From contig NZ_JAUSUJ010000024.1 of assembly GCF_030813915.1 (NCBI RefSeq), positions 51,428 to 115,427 on the forward strand: a DNA stretch of 64,000 bases, read 5' to 3'. Below, one piece after another: positions 9,270 to 18,311 of the stretch; the first letter of the stretch is position 1, and each line of letters begins with the position of its first letter. Under the pieces are notes generated by a model, which worked only from the letters and a program-made list of their open reading frames with translations, made no database searches and had not been told where the DNA came from. The position numbers were made by a program, and so were the translations under genes. This stretch comes from Rhodoplanes tepidamans. GTDB lineage: Bacteria > Pseudomonadota > Alphaproteobacteria > Rhizobiales > Xanthobacteraceae.

Positions 9270-10889
9270 TCATGCCTTCGAGAGCGTGCGGTAGTCGAGC
9301 TGGCGGTGGAACCAGTAGCGATAGCCGGAGACGTTCTTCTGCATCGCCGCGTTCAGATAGGGCTGGAACAGCGGGACGCGCGGCACGTCGGCGAAGGCCT
9401 TGCCGACGAAGCCCTTCACGTCCTTGTCGTAGGCGGCGGTGTCGCCTTCGGCGGCCGCCTTGCGGGCGGCGTCGATCAGCGCGTCCATCTCCTTGTTCTG
9501 GTAGCTCATCGTGTTGAACAGCGAGTTCTGGCCGTGATAGCACCAGAAGAAGAAGTACTCGGGATAGTCGAGCCAGCCCGAGAAGAAGTTGGAGATCAGC
9601 GGCATCTCCTTCTTGGTCATCTCGGCGCGCCAGCTCGAGCCCGGCACCTTGTTGATGGTCGCCTTGATGCCGATCTGGGCGAGGCTCTCCTGCACCAGCA
9701 CGCACAGCGGCTCGTTGACGGCGGCGAAGCCGAGGTCGAAGGACAGCGTCGTCTCGAAGCCGTTCGGCAGGCCGGCCTTGGCGAGCAGCGCCTTGGCCTT
9801 GGCGAGATCGGTGACATAGCCGTGCGGCTGCGGCCAGGCGGTCGAGAGGGCGGCGCCCTGGGGCGCGCCGAACATCGGCTTGGCGAGGCCGAACATCACC
9901 GCGTCCATGATCTTCTGATAGGGGATCGCGTAGGCGACCGCCTGACGCACCTCGAGCTTGTCGAAGGGCGGCTTGGTCACGTTCATGCCGATGTACTGGA
10001 TGCCGTTGCCGATCGGGCTCGAAACAACGGCCACCTTGCCGGCCTGGTTCAGCTCGACGAAGTCCTTGTTGGGCAGGTCGAAGGAGATGTCGGCGTCGCC
10101 GCGCTCGATCAGCGCGCGCCGGTTGCCGGCGGACGGCACCATGCGCCACACGATGCGCTTGATCTTGGGCAGCGGGCCGCCCTTCCAGGTCTCGTTGCGC
10201 TCGTAGATCACCTCGGTGCCGGGCGTCCACTTCGCCACCTTGTAGGCGCCGCCGCCGGCCGTGTTGGCCTTGGCGTAGTCCATCGCCCACGGGTCCTTTT
10301 CGGTGGCGTGCTTCTTCATCAGCTCGGAGTTGAAGATCGACGGCACGATCACGGCGATGTCCGGGATCGTCAGCTTGTCCTTGCGGATGAAGTCGACCCG
10401 GAAGGTGTGGTCGTCGACGACGACGAACTGCTCGGGCTTCTCCAGCGAGCCCGCCTTCATCTGGAAGGTCGGGAAGCCGCCGACCGTGACGGCGCGGTCG
10501 AACGACCACTTCACGTCCTTGGCCGTCACCGGCGCGCCGTCGTGGAAGGTCGCGTCCTTGCGCAGCTTGAAGGTCGCCGCGGTGTCGGTGACGGTCCAGT
10601 CCTCGGCGAGCTCCGGCGTGTACTTGTCGCGGTCGTAGGAGGCGACGCCGTTCTCCAGCGTCTTGGTGCCGTGCGAGATCAGCCGGTCGTAGCAGTTCCA
10701 CGCCACCTCGTAGCCGGGGCGGTTGGTGCCGACGCCGTGGATGTCCAGGTTGTTCGGCCCGCTCTCGGAGACCAGCAGCAGCGTCTCGTTGCGGGCCTGG
10801 GCCTTGGCCTCGGACCAGATCGCCGGGGCCGGGAACATGCTGCCGGCCGCCAGGGCCGTCATCGACTTGAGGACGTCACGACGCTTCAT
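9270..10889 (-). CDS. ABC importer substrate-binding protein, family 5 (DppA/OppA-like), Tat-type signal
   Basis: 539-residue periplasmic solute-binding protein of the peptide/nickel family (SBP_bac_5), first gene of the operon. The signal peptide MKRRDVLKSMTALAAGS... contains a twin-arginine KRRDVLK motif, so Tat export is likely. SBP_bac_5 landmarks include 'YTPELAEDWTVTDTAATFKLRKDATFHDGAPVTAKDVKWSFDR' split across residues of the N-lobe and 'KPPFDKLEVRQAVAYAI' in the middle. I chose ATG 10889 because GGAG lies seven bases upstream; the frame is open to 10952. The transported ligand is unknown; proximity to atzF makes a nitrogen compound possible but unproven. Confidence 0.9.
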   Translation of the reverse strand: MKRRDVLKSMTALAAGSMFPAPAIWSEAKAQARNETLLLVSESGPNNLDIHGVGTNRPGYEVAWNCYDRLISHGTKTLENGVASYDRDKYTPELAEDWTVTDTAATFKLRKDATFHDGAPVTAKDVKWSFDRAVTVGGFPTFQMKAGSLEKPEQFVVVDDHTFRVDFIRKDKLTIPDIAVIVPSIFNSELMKKHATEKDPWAMDYAKANTAGGGAYKVAKWTPGTEVIYERNETWKGGPLPKIKRIVWRMVPSAGNRRALIERGDADISFDLPNKDFVELNQAGKVAVVSSPIGNGIQYIGMNVTKPPFDKLEVRQAVAYAIPYQKIMDAVMFGLAKPMFGAPQGAALSTAWPQPHGYVTDLAKAKALLAKAGLPNGFETTLSFDLGFAAVNEPLCVLVQESLAQIGIKATINKVPGSSWRAEMTKKEMPLISNFFSGWLDYPEYFFFWCYHGQNSLFNTMSYQNKEMDALIDAARKAAAEGDTAAYDKDVKGFVGKAFADVPRVPLFQPYLNAAMQKNVSGYRYWFHRQLDYRTLSKA

Positions 10890-11252
10890 TCTCGTTCTCC
10901 GAATGGCAGGGCGGGGGCTCGGGCGGCGAAAGTCCCGCAAGCGGCGTGCCAAGTCGCCGGCGGCGCCGCCGCGCGCCGGCCAACCCCTTGATCGACAGCG
11001 GGGAACTGCTGCGGGCCGCGGCCGTCTCCGGGCTCGCCGGGCGCGAGCCGTGCCTCAAGCCTTGCATACAATCGGGACGGTTCTGACGAAATATTAAGCA
11101 GGAGCAGTGGTCCGGCGACCGCCCGCGGGCGGTGTCACAGGGGTGTCACGCGCACGGCCTAGGCGGACGATCCGGCAACCGGCTGCGGCTGGGTCCTCGC
11201 GTTCCGACCCCGAGGCCGCCGGCCGGCCGGGCCGGCACAAGGAGACTTCGCG
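10890..11252. other. Divergent intergenic region between the dpp-type operon and phnD
   Basis: 363 bases without a credible gene. The leftmost part is GC-rich leader of the binding-protein gene. A short AT-rich patch near 11060-11100 (TTGCATACAATC, AAATATTAAG) may hold promoter elements for either direction, but I could not fit a clean -35/-10 pair. The right part contains the PHO box at 11132. Confidence 0.5.
11132..11149 (+). promoter_or_regulatory. PHO box (PhoB binding site) upstream of phnD
   Basis: GTGTCAC-AGGG-GTGTCAC: two identical 7-mers with a 4-base spacer, giving the 11-bp period of PhoB direct repeats (consensus CTGTCAT-N4-CTGTCAT). It lies about 104 bases before the phnD start. 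Phosphate-starvation control of a phosphonate importer is the usual arrangement in rhizobia, so sequence and context agree. Confidence 0.6.
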
Positions 11253-12212
11253 ATGCGCGCTCGCCGCTTCGGCGCCCTGTTCGGCGCCCTCGTCCTCGCC
11301 CTGCAGCCGCTGGCCGCCGGCGCCCTCGACGCCCGCTACACCGACGCCGACGGCGACCTCGTCGCCGACACGCCGGCCGACCCGAAGCAGTGGGTCGACC
11401 CGGCGACCTTGATCTTCGCCTACACGCCGGTCGAGGACCCCGCCGTCTACGCCAAGGTGTGGGACGGCTTCCTGCGCCACATGGAGAAGGTGACGGGCAA
11501 GAAGGTGCAGTTCTTCCCGGTCCAGTCCAACGCCGCCCAGCTCGAGGCGATGCGGGCCGGCCGGCTGCACGTGGCCGGCTTCAACACCGGCTCGAACCCG
11601 ATCGCCGTCAACTGCTCCGGCTTCGTGCCCTTCGCCATGATGGCCTCGACCAAGGGCGAGTACGGCTACGAGATGGAGATCATCACCTATCCGGGCTCGG
11701 GCGTGACCAAGCCGGAGGAGATCCGCGGCAAGAAGATGGCCTTCACGTCGCAGACCTCGAACTCCGGCTACAAGGCCCCGTCCGCGCTGCTGCGCGAGAA
11801 GTTCGGGCTGGAGCCCGGCAAGGACTACGAGCCGGTGTTCTCCGGCAAGCACGACAACTCGGTGATCGGTGTCGCCAACAAGGACTATCCGGTCGCCGCC
11901 GTCGCCAACTCGGTGATGCTGCGCATGCTGGCCCGCAACGTGGTGAAGAAGGACCAGCTCGTCTCGATCTACAAGTCGCAGACCTTCCCGACCACCGGCT
12001 ACGGCATGGTCTACAACCTGAAGCCCGAGCTCGCCGCCAAGGTAAAGGAGGCGTTCTTCTCGTTCGACTGGACCGGCAGCGACCTCCTGAAGGAGTTCCA
12101 GTCGACCGAGCCGCCGCAGGAGAAGTTCATCCCGATCACCTACAAGCAGCACTGGGAGGTGGTCCGCGACATCGACAAGGCGATGGGCGTCTCCTACGAT
12201 TGCAAGGGCTGA
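11253..12212 (+). CDS. phnD: Phosphonate ABC importer substrate-binding protein PhnD
   Basis: 319-residue periplasmic phosphonate-binding protein. A Sec signal peptide (about residues 1-25, ending AGALDA) precedes a PhnD-type type II binding fold: 'FAYTPVEDPAVYAKVWDGFLRHMEKVTGK', the phosphonate-contacting 'AGRLHVAGFNTGSNP' stretch and 'FTSQTSNSGYKAPSALLREKFG'. The start has AAGGAG nine bases upstream. It is the first gene of phnDCEE, preceded by a PHO box. No phosphonate-degrading enzyme (C-P lyase, phosphonatase) is in this window, so the catabolic genes must be elsewhere. Confidence 0.93.
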   Translation: MRARRFGALFGALVLALQPLAAGALDARYTDADGDLVADTPADPKQWVDPATLIFAYTPVEDPAVYAKVWDGFLRHMEKVTGKKVQFFPVQSNAAQLEAMRAGRLHVAGFNTGSNPIAVNCSGFVPFAMMASTKGEYGYEMEIITYPGSGVTKPEEIRGKKMAFTSQTSNSGYKAPSALLREKFGLEPGKDYEPVFSGKHDNSVIGVANKDYPVAAVANSVMLRMLARNVVKKDQLVSIYKSQTFPTTGYGMVYNLKPELAAKVKEAFFSFDWTGSDLLKEFQSTEPPQEKFIPITYKQHWEVVRDIDKAMGVSYDCKG

Positions 12213-12241
12213 TACCTGTGCGCAGTCCGACGACGCTGTCT

Positions 12242-12410
12242 ACGCCCTCGCCCTGAGGAGCCCGCCTGGCGGGCGTCTCCAAGGGCGAGGGCGGCCACCG
12301 AAGTCGGGCCTGCCCGACTTCGGCATTCATGGGTGCACAAGGCGGCTGTGGCCGACTTGTGTGTTCGAGACGCGCCCCTTTGGAGCGCTCCTCACCATGA
12401 GGGCAGAGTC
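12242..12410. repeat. Palindromic repeat mosaic, family E (CCTGAGGAGCCC...GGGCGTCTC..AAGGGCGAGG), two inverted copies
   Basis: At 12242-12291, arms CCCTCGCCCTGAGGAG and GTCTCCAAGGGCGAGGG enclose a GCCCGCCTGGCGGGC hairpin. A degenerate copy in the opposite orientation (TTCGAGACGCGCCC...GGAGCGCTCCTCACCATGAGGG) follows at about 12364-12410. A third stem, AAGTCGGGCCTGCCCGACTT, lies between them. The block fills the phnD-phnC spacer. Confidence 0.7.
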
Positions 12411-12455
12411 GGTGAACGAGCGCGAAGAACCGACACGGGCGAGGGTTGATCCCGC

Positions 12456-13292
12456 ATGCTGCGGATCGAGGGGCTGCAAAAACAGTACCGCACCGGCGAC
12501 GCCGCCCTCCGCGGCGTCGATCTCGTGGTCCCGGCCGGCGAGGTGATCGGCCTGATCGGCCCGTCGGGCGCCGGCAAGTCCACCCTGATCCGCTGCGTGA
12601 ACCGGCTGGTCGAGCCGACCGCCGGCCGCATCTTCCTCGGCGACGACGAGGTGACGGGCGCGTCGCGCCGCGCGCTGCGCCGGCTGCGCCGCCGCATGGG
12701 GATGATCTTCCAGGAGTTCGCGCTGGTCGAGCGGCTCACCGTGATGGAGAACGTGCTGGCCGGGCGGCTCGGCGCGGTGCCGTTCTGGCGCAGCCTGACG
12801 CGCCGCTTCCCGCCCGAGGACGTGCGCAACGCCTTCGCCACGCTCGACCGGGTCGGGCTGCTCGATCACGTCGACAAGCGCGCCGACGCGCTCTCCGGCG
12901 GCCAGCGCCAGCGCGTCGGCATCGCCCGCGCGCTGCTGCAGGACCCCGACCTGCTGCTGATCGACGAGCCGACCGCGAGCCTCGATCCCAAGACGTCGCG
13001 GCAGATCATGCGGCTGATCGGTGAGGTGTGCGCCGAGCGCCGGCTCGCCGCGGTCGTCAACATCCACGACGTGGCGCTCGCCCAGATGTTCCTCGGCCGC
13101 ATCGTCGGCCTGAAGGCCGGCGAGGTCGTCTACGACGGGCCCTCGGCCGGCCTCGACGCGACGGTGCTCACCCGCATCTACGGCGAGGAGGACTGGACCC
13201 GCACGGCGCGCTCGGCCGACGGCGAGCCGGACGATGCCGCGCCTGCCGCACCCGCCCCCGCGCCGCGGCTTCTCCGGGCCGCCGCCGAGTGA
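12456..13292 (+). CDS. phnC: Phosphonate ABC importer ATPase PhnC
   Basis: 278-residue ATP-binding subunit. Walker [10 protein letters not shown] (residues about 34-42), Q-loop [25 protein letters not shown] (a PhnC-characteristic stretch), signature [14 protein letters not shown], Walker [14 protein letters not shown] and switch His (VNIHDVALA) are all intact. The 3' end overlaps phnE1 by GTGA. Its gene is separated from phnD by repeat DNA but lies on the same strand, so a common PHO-regulated transcript is expected unless the repeats attenuate it. Confidence 0.92.
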   Translation: MLRIEGLQKQYRTGDAALRGVDLVVPAGEVIGLIGPSGAGKSTLIRCVNRLVEPTAGRIFLGDDEVTGASRRALRRLRRRMGMIFQEFALVERLTVMENVLAGRLGAVPFWRSLTRRFPPEDVRNAFATLDRVGLLDHVDKRADALSGGQRQRVGIARALLQDPDLLLIDEPTASLDPKTSRQIMRLIGEVCAERRLAAVVNIHDVALAQMFLGRIVGLKAGEVVYDGPSAGLDATVLTRIYGEEDWTRTARSADGEPDDAAPAAPAPAPRLLRAAAE

Positions 13293-14104
13293 GCGCCGTG
13301 GCGGTCGCGACCTCGTATCCGGATCGCTGGCGGCGCCCGCCCTTCGTCGCGCGGGCATGGCTGCGGTGGGTCCTCTACGGCGGCGCCGTGCTGTATCTCG
13401 TCGTCGCGGTCGGCTCCGTGGAGGTCAACTGGGCGCGGCTCGCCGAAGGCCTCCAGCGTGGCGCCCGGCTTCTCGCCGGATTCATGACGCCCGACTTCTC
13501 CAGCCGCTGGGGCGACATCGTCCAGGGCATGCGCGAGAGCCTCACCATGACGGTGACGTCGACGGTCGCCGGCATCCTGCTCGCCATTCCGGTCGGCATC
13601 GGGGCCGCCCGCAACCTCGCGCCGCTGCCCGTCTATCTGGTCTGCCGGGCCGTCGTCGCGCTGTCGCGCACCTTCCACGAGGTGATCGTCGCCATCCTGT
13701 TCGTCGCGATGGTCGGCTTCGGGCCGTTCGCCGGGTTTCTCACGCTGACGGTCGCGACCATCGGCTTCATCGCCAAGCTGCTGGCCGAGGACATCGAGGA
13801 CATCGATCCCGGGCCGGTCGAGGCGATCCGGGCGACCGGCGGCTCGTGGCTGCAGCTCGTCGACTGGGCGGTGCGGCCGCAGGTGATGCCGCGGCTGATC
13901 GGCCTGTCGCTCTATCGGCTCGACATCAATTTCCGCGAGTCCGCCGTGGTCGGCATCGTCGGGGCCGGCGGCATCGGGGCGACGCTCAACACCGCGCTCG
14001 ACCGCTACGAGTACGGCAGCGCCGCGGCGATTCTCATCCTGATCATCGCCGTCGTGATGGCGGCCGAATACGGGTCCGGCCTGGTGCGCAGGAGGATCCA
14101 GTGA
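13289..14104 (+). CDS. phnE: Phosphonate ABC importer permease PhnE (first copy)
   Basis: 271-residue permease. It begins with GTG at 13289, overlapping the phnC stop (GTGA); the longer open frame upstream is a phnC shadow. A membrane helix at about residues 28-45 is followed by the BPD_transp_1 core. The PhnE EAA loop reads [24 protein letters not shown] and the conserved [17 protein letters not shown] motif is present. The stop TGA (14102-14104) overlaps an ATG that begins a 15-base exact copy of the start of the second phnE gene. Confidence 0.9.
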   Translation: MSAVAVATSYPDRWRRPPFVARAWLRWVLYGGAVLYLVVAVGSVEVNWARLAEGLQRGARLLAGFMTPDFSSRWGDIVQGMRESLTMTVTSTVAGILLAIPVGIGAARNLAPLPVYLVCRAVVALSRTFHEVIVAILFVAMVGFGPFAGFLTLTVATIGFIAKLLAEDIEDIDPGPVEAIRATGGSWLQLVDWAVRPQVMPRLIGLSLYRLDINFRESAVVGIVGAGGIGATLNTALDRYEYGSAAAILILIIAVVMAAEYGSGLVRRRIQ

Positions 14105-14276
14105 TGCCGGTGAGCTCCTCTCGACTCCCGTCATTCCGGGGCGCGCCGCAGGCGCGAACCCGGAATCCACCCAGGGACTCCGAGCGCGTCGCTGGATTCC
14201 GGGTTCGGCGCTGCGCGCCGCCCCGGAATGACGACTCGCGCAATCGCATGATCGTGACGCCATGCCGGTGAGCTCC
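14104..14276 (+). repeat. 15-bp direct repeats flanking a family A repeat inside the phnE1-phnE2 junction
   Basis: ATGCCGGTGAGCTCC occurs exactly at 14104-14118 and again at 14262-14276, on either side of a family A palindromic element (14130-14232). The left copy overlaps the phnE1 stop as TGATG, a common coupling arrangement; the right copy is the actual phnE2 start. The simplest reading is insertion of the repeat with duplication of the target, leaving a vestigial start at the old junction and an intact gene 158 bases downstream. Confidence 0.75.
14130..14232. repeat. Palindromic repeat, family A, inside the phn operon
   Basis: 103 bases: GTCATTCCGGGGCGCGCC left arm, GGCGCGAACCCGGAATCCA, then the inverse TGGATTCCGGGTTCGGCGC and right arm GCCCCGGAATGAC. 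The two halves form a long imperfect hairpin. Same family and size as 15090 and 18187. Confidence 0.85.
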
Positions 14277-15080
14277 GCGGCCGACGGCACGCCGGTGTGG
14301 CGGCGCACGACGCGCCGGCGCGCGCTTCTCGCCTGGTTCGCGTGGCTGATGCTGGTCGCGCTCGTCGTCGCCGCGTGGAACGAGATGACGCGCGACACCA
14401 TCTGGGCCTTCGTCTGGGACGCGCCGGGCCAGGCCGCCGACATCGGCACGCGCATGCTGCCGCCGCGCTGGTCCTATGCGGGCGAGCTGCTGCGGCCGCT
14501 GTGGGACACGCTGGCGATCGCCACGCTCGGCACCCTGCTGGCGCTGCCGATCGCCGTGCCGGTCGCCGTGCTGGCGGCCCGCAACACGACCCCGAGCGCG
14601 ACCCTGGTGCGGCCGCTGGCGCTGCTGATCATCGTCGCGTCGCGCTCGATCAACTCGCTGATCTGGGCGCTGCTGCTGGTCACCGTGCTGGGCCCCGGGG
14701 TGCTCGCCGGCATCGTCGCCATCGCGCTGCGCTCGGTCGGCTTCATGGGCAAGCTGATCTACGAGGCGATCGAGGAGATCGACCCGGCGCCCGTCGAGGC
14801 CATGCAGGCGACCGGCGCCTCCGCGCTTCAGGTGATGGACTACGGCATCGTCCCGCAGGTGATGCCGGCCTTCGCCGGCATCACGGTGTTCCGCTGGGAC
14901 ATCAACATCCGCGAGTCCGCCGTCGTCGGCCTGGTCGGCGCCGGCGGCATCGGCCTGTCGCTGGAGGCCTCGCTCAACACGCTCGCCTGGTCGCAGGTGA
15001 GCCTGATCCTGCTCGTGATCCTCGCCACCGTGCTGGTCAGCGAGTGGGTGTCGGCCAAGGTGCGGCACGCGATCATCTGA
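14262..15080 (+). CDS. phnE: Phosphonate ABC importer permease PhnE (second copy)
   Basis: 272-residue second permease; paired, non-identical PhnE proteins are common in rhizobial phn operons and presumably form a heterodimeric channel. One helix at about residues 22-40, then the BPD_transp_1 core with EAA loop EAMQATGASALQVMDYGIVPQVMP and the motif ESAVVGLVGAGGIGLSL, closely parallel to the first copy. Start ATG 14262 is the one that keeps the MPVSS beginning; its sequence is duplicated at the phnE1 stop. No strong Shine-Dalgarno precedes it, so expression may depend on coupling lost when the repeat entered. Confidence 0.9.
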   Translation: MPVSSAADGTPVWRRTTRRRALLAWFAWLMLVALVVAAWNEMTRDTIWAFVWDAPGQAADIGTRMLPPRWSYAGELLRPLWDTLAIATLGTLLALPIAVPVAVLAARNTTPSATLVRPLALLIIVASRSINSLIWALLLVTVLGPGVLAGIVAIALRSVGFMGKLIYEAIEEIDPAPVEAMQATGASALQVMDYGIVPQVMPAFAGITVFRWDINIRESAVVGLVGAGGIGLSLEASLNTLAWSQVSLILLVILATVLVSEWVSAKVRHAII

Positions 15081-15089
15081 GGCCGACGG

Positions 15090-15194
15090 GTCATTCCGGG
15101 GCGCACCGGAGGTGCGAACCCGGAATCCAGCGGCGTATTCGGTGATCGGGGCTGGATTCCGGGTTCGCGTGCTGCGCACGCGCCCCGGAACGAC
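15090..15194. repeat. Palindromic repeat, family A, between convergent phnE2 and hutX
   Basis: About 105 bases: GTCATTCCGGGGCGCACC..., CGAACCCGGAATCCAGC, then GCTGGATTCCGGGTTCGCG and ...CGCGCCCCGGAACGAC. It fills the whole tail-to-tail spacer and could act as a bidirectional terminator or mRNA 3' end stabiliser. Confidence 0.85.
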
Positions 15195-15202
15195 CAAGCC
15201 CC

Positions 15203-15733
15203 TCACCCCGCGAGCCGCACCCGCATCGCCTCGAACTTCTCCACCTGCTCCGGGTCCATGCTGCGGTCGGGCATGCGGCGGACGAAGATCTTGAACATCG
15301 CCTCGCCGTCCTGGTCGAAGAACTGGATCGAGCAGCTCTCGCGACCCATGAAGGGGCGGCGCACGAAGGCGATGGCCGTGCAGCGGTCGGCCTTGATGTG
15401 GCCGCCGATCGGGCTGTCGCCGTGCAGGTTGAAGTAGCCGCGGCCGAACTCGCCGGGCGGCACCGGGCCCTGGCATTCCAGCACGATGCTCGGCGTGTGG
15501 ACGATGAACTGCATCGGTCCCCACGAGGTCAGCTCGCCCATCACGTCGGCGAACGTGTCGGCCGGGGCGAACGTGCAGTTGGCGGCCGGCAGCATGCGGG
15601 TCGCCTCGAGCGTCGAGACGCCGTGTTGGCGCGCCAGCACCTCGAGGATGCCGTCCGGATTCTGGGCGAGCTGGGCGGCGAGCTGGTCGGGCGAAGCGGC
15701 AGGGGCAGGGGCGGCGAGGGCCGTGTCGGTCAT
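15203..15733 (-). CDS. hutX: HutX haem carrier, probable independent internal start within the hutWX frame
   Basis: The HutX part (176 residues if started at ATG 15733) matches the HutX/HuvX haem-carrier family: 'NPDGILEVLARQHGVS' helix region, then the beta core with HTPSIVLECQGPVPPGEFGRGYFNLHG split over the sheet, and 'DRCTAIAFVRRPFMGRESCSIQFFDQDGEAMFKIFV'. In Vibrio cholerae HutX passes haem to HutZ. AAGGAG lies six bases before this ATG, inside the hutW coding sequence, so free HutX could be made besides the fusion. The length is normal for a stand-alone HutX. Confidence 0.75.
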   Translation of the reverse strand: MTDTALAAPAPAASPDQLAAQLAQNPDGILEVLARQHGVSTLEATRMLPAANCTFAPADTFADVMGELTSWGPMQFIVHTPSIVLECQGPVPPGEFGRGYFNLHGDSPIGGHIKADRCTAIAFVRRPFMGRESCSIQFFDQDGEAMFKIFVRRMPDRSMDPEQVEKFEAMRVRLAG

Positions 15734-17296
15734 GCGATGCTCCTTGGAGGGCGTGGAGGGCTGTCCGGCGCGGTCGAGCGCCGCATAGAGTCCGCTGGTG
15801 AGGTTGGTGATCCAGAAGGCGCCGGCCGTGGTGGTGCGCACGCTGTCGCCGTCCGGCGCGACGAGGCCGGCGTCGGTCCAGTTGCGCAGCAGCGGCGCGG
15901 CCGCCGCGGCGAAACCGGGCTGCAGCCGCTCGACCGCGCCGATATCGACGGCGCCGCGCTCCAGCCCGGACGTGATCGCCGCCTGGGCGGCGTAGCGGGC
16001 CGGCATGCGCGACAGGCCCTCGACCGGCAGGCGGCCCTCCGCCTGCATGGCGTGCCGCCGCTCGATCTCGATGACGTTGCGCCAGCGCACGCCGTGCGCC
16101 TGGCCGCCGGCACCGGGCCCGAAGGGCAGGCACGGCATGCCGCGCTTGATGCCGGCATTGTAGACGTTGCGCTCGCGCGACGAGCGGACGAGATGCGATT
16201 GCGACACCTGCAGCCAGCCGTGGCCGCGCAGCCGTTCGATGCCGGCCGCGAAGGCCTGCGCCTGGCGGGCGATCGGGCTCGCCGGCGGCAGTTTGCCGGC
16301 CTCGATGGCGCGCGAGAGCGGGCCGCCGCGCCAGATGTTGAGCGCATAGAGGGTGACGCCGTCGAGCCCGAGCTCGGCGACCGTGTCGATGTCGCGCGCC
16401 CAGGTCTCCTCGGTCTGCCCGGGCAGGCCGTAGATCAGGTCGCAGACGATGCGGGCCTTGCCCAGCCCGACCAGCTCGGCGATCGCCGCCCGCAGCTCCT
16501 CGTTGGCGAGCTTGCGGCCGAGCCGGCGGCGGATCGTGGTGTCGAAGCTCTGCACCCCGAGCGAGATGCGGTTGACGCCGGCGCCCAGGGCCGCCACCGC
16601 CTTCGACAGGCCGAAGTCGTAGGCGCGGCCTTCGAGCGTGATCTCGCAGTCCTCGGCCAGCGGCAGGTGCCGGCGCAGCCCCTCGACGAGGCGGGCGAGC
16701 GCCGCGGCCGACAGCCCGGTCGGCGTGCCGCCGCCGATATAGACGGCGGCGATCGGCGCCGAGGAGACGAGCGGCGTCCTGCCGCGGTCGGCCATCTCGG
16801 CGACGACGTCGTCGACGAACGCCTCGGCCACCTCGGGGCGCCAGACGTTCTGGAAGAAGCCGCAGAACAGGCAGCGGTTCTGGCAGTAGGGCACGTGCAC
16901 ATAGGCGATCGCCGGCTCGTCGCGCGGCGTGCCGAAGACCTCCGCCAGCACGGCCTCGGCCTCGGCCGGATCGATCGGCGTGCTGCCGCGCCACGGCGGC
17001 GCGAACTCGCGGCCGGCGAACGCCTCGGTGAGCGGATCGCGTCCGGCCGGGACCAGGAAGGCATCGACCGGGCGCGGCGCCGAGGAGGGGTGGTCGCGCA
17101 GGCCGCCATGCGCATGGCCGCCGCCGTGCGGATGCCCGGCGGCGTGCGGATGGCCTCCCGCGTGCGGGTGTCCGGCACCGTGCGGGTGGCCGGCAGCGTG
17201 GGGGTGTCCGCCGCCGTGTCCGCCGTGTGGGTGCGCGTGTCCGCCGTGGGGATGGCCGTGGCCGTCGGCCATCCTGGGTTTCGTGCTCGCCTCCAT
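15203..17296 (-). CDS. hutW: HutW-HutX fusion: radical SAM haem-utilisation protein joined to haem carrier HutX, with His-rich N-terminus
   Basis: One uninterrupted 697-residue frame. Residues 1-70 are a Gly/His repeat (HPHGGH, HAAGHPHG units) with about 20 His, probably binding metal or haem. Residues about 100-520 are HutW/ChuW-like, related to HemN: radical-SAM motif C138-QNR-C142-LF-C145, the SAM-binding GGGTPT, and LIYGLPGQT. Such proteins open the haem ring anaerobically in Vibrio and E. coli relatives. Residues 522-697 are a complete HutX. In most genomes hutW and hutX are separate neighbouring genes; here no stop codon separates them. The start has a GGGGGA-AAGAGACGAG leader. It is the last gene of the hemP-hmuTUV group, 39 bases after hmuV. 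Confidence 0.88.
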   Translation of the reverse strand: MEASTKPRMADGHGHPHGGHAHPHGGHGGGHPHAAGHPHGAGHPHAGGHPHAAGHPHGGGHAHGGLRDHPSSAPRPVDAFLVPAGRDPLTEAFAGREFAPPWRGSTPIDPAEAEAVLAEVFGTPRDEPAIAYVHVPYCQNRCLFCGFFQNVWRPEVAEAFVDDVVAEMADRGRTPLVSSAPIAAVYIGGGTPTGLSAAALARLVEGLRRHLPLAEDCEITLEGRAYDFGLSKAVAALGAGVNRISLGVQSFDTTIRRRLGRKLANEELRAAIAELVGLGKARIVCDLIYGLPGQTEETWARDIDTVAELGLDGVTLYALNIWRGGPLSRAIEAGKLPPASPIARQAQAFAAGIERLRGHGWLQVSQSHLVRSSRERNVYNAGIKRGMPCLPFGPGAGGQAHGVRWRNVIEIERRHAMQAEGRLPVEGLSRMPARYAAQAAITSGLERGAVDIGAVERLQPGFAAAAAPLLRNWTDAGLVAPDGDSVRTTTAGAFWITNLTSGLYAALDRAGQPSTPSKEHRMTDTALAAPAPAASPDQLAAQLAQNPDGILEVLARQHGVSTLEATRMLPAANCTFAPADTFADVMGELTSWGPMQFIVHTPSIVLECQGPVPPGEFGRGYFNLHGDSPIGGHIKADRCTAIAFVRRPFMGRESCSIQFFDQDGEAMFKIFVRRMPDRSMDPEQVEKFEAMRVRLAG

Positions 17297-17335
17297 CTCG
17301 TCTCTTCCCCCGATGCAGTCCGTGGCCGGCGCCGG

Positions 17336-18166
<831 letters not shown>

Positions 18167-18186
18167 CGGACGCCCCGGGTTCCGGC

Positions 18187-18289
18187 GTCATTCCGGGGCG
18201 CGCTGAAAGCGCGAACCCGGAATCCAGCCTCGTCGACGGTGCTCGTGGCTGGATTCCGGGTTCGCACCTGCGGTGCGCCCCGGAATGAC
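18187..18289. repeat. Palindromic repeat, family A, inside the haem operon (hmuU-hmuV junction)
   Basis: 103 bases with GTCATTCCGGGGCGCGC left arm, GCGAACCCGGAATCCAGC and its inverse GCTGGATTCCGGGTTCGC, and GCGCCCCGGAATGAC right arm. Both neighbouring genes run on the minus strand, so the element is transcribed within the operon. Confidence 0.85.
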
Positions 18290-18311
18290 GAAGGACGTGA
18301 CGTGATCACCA

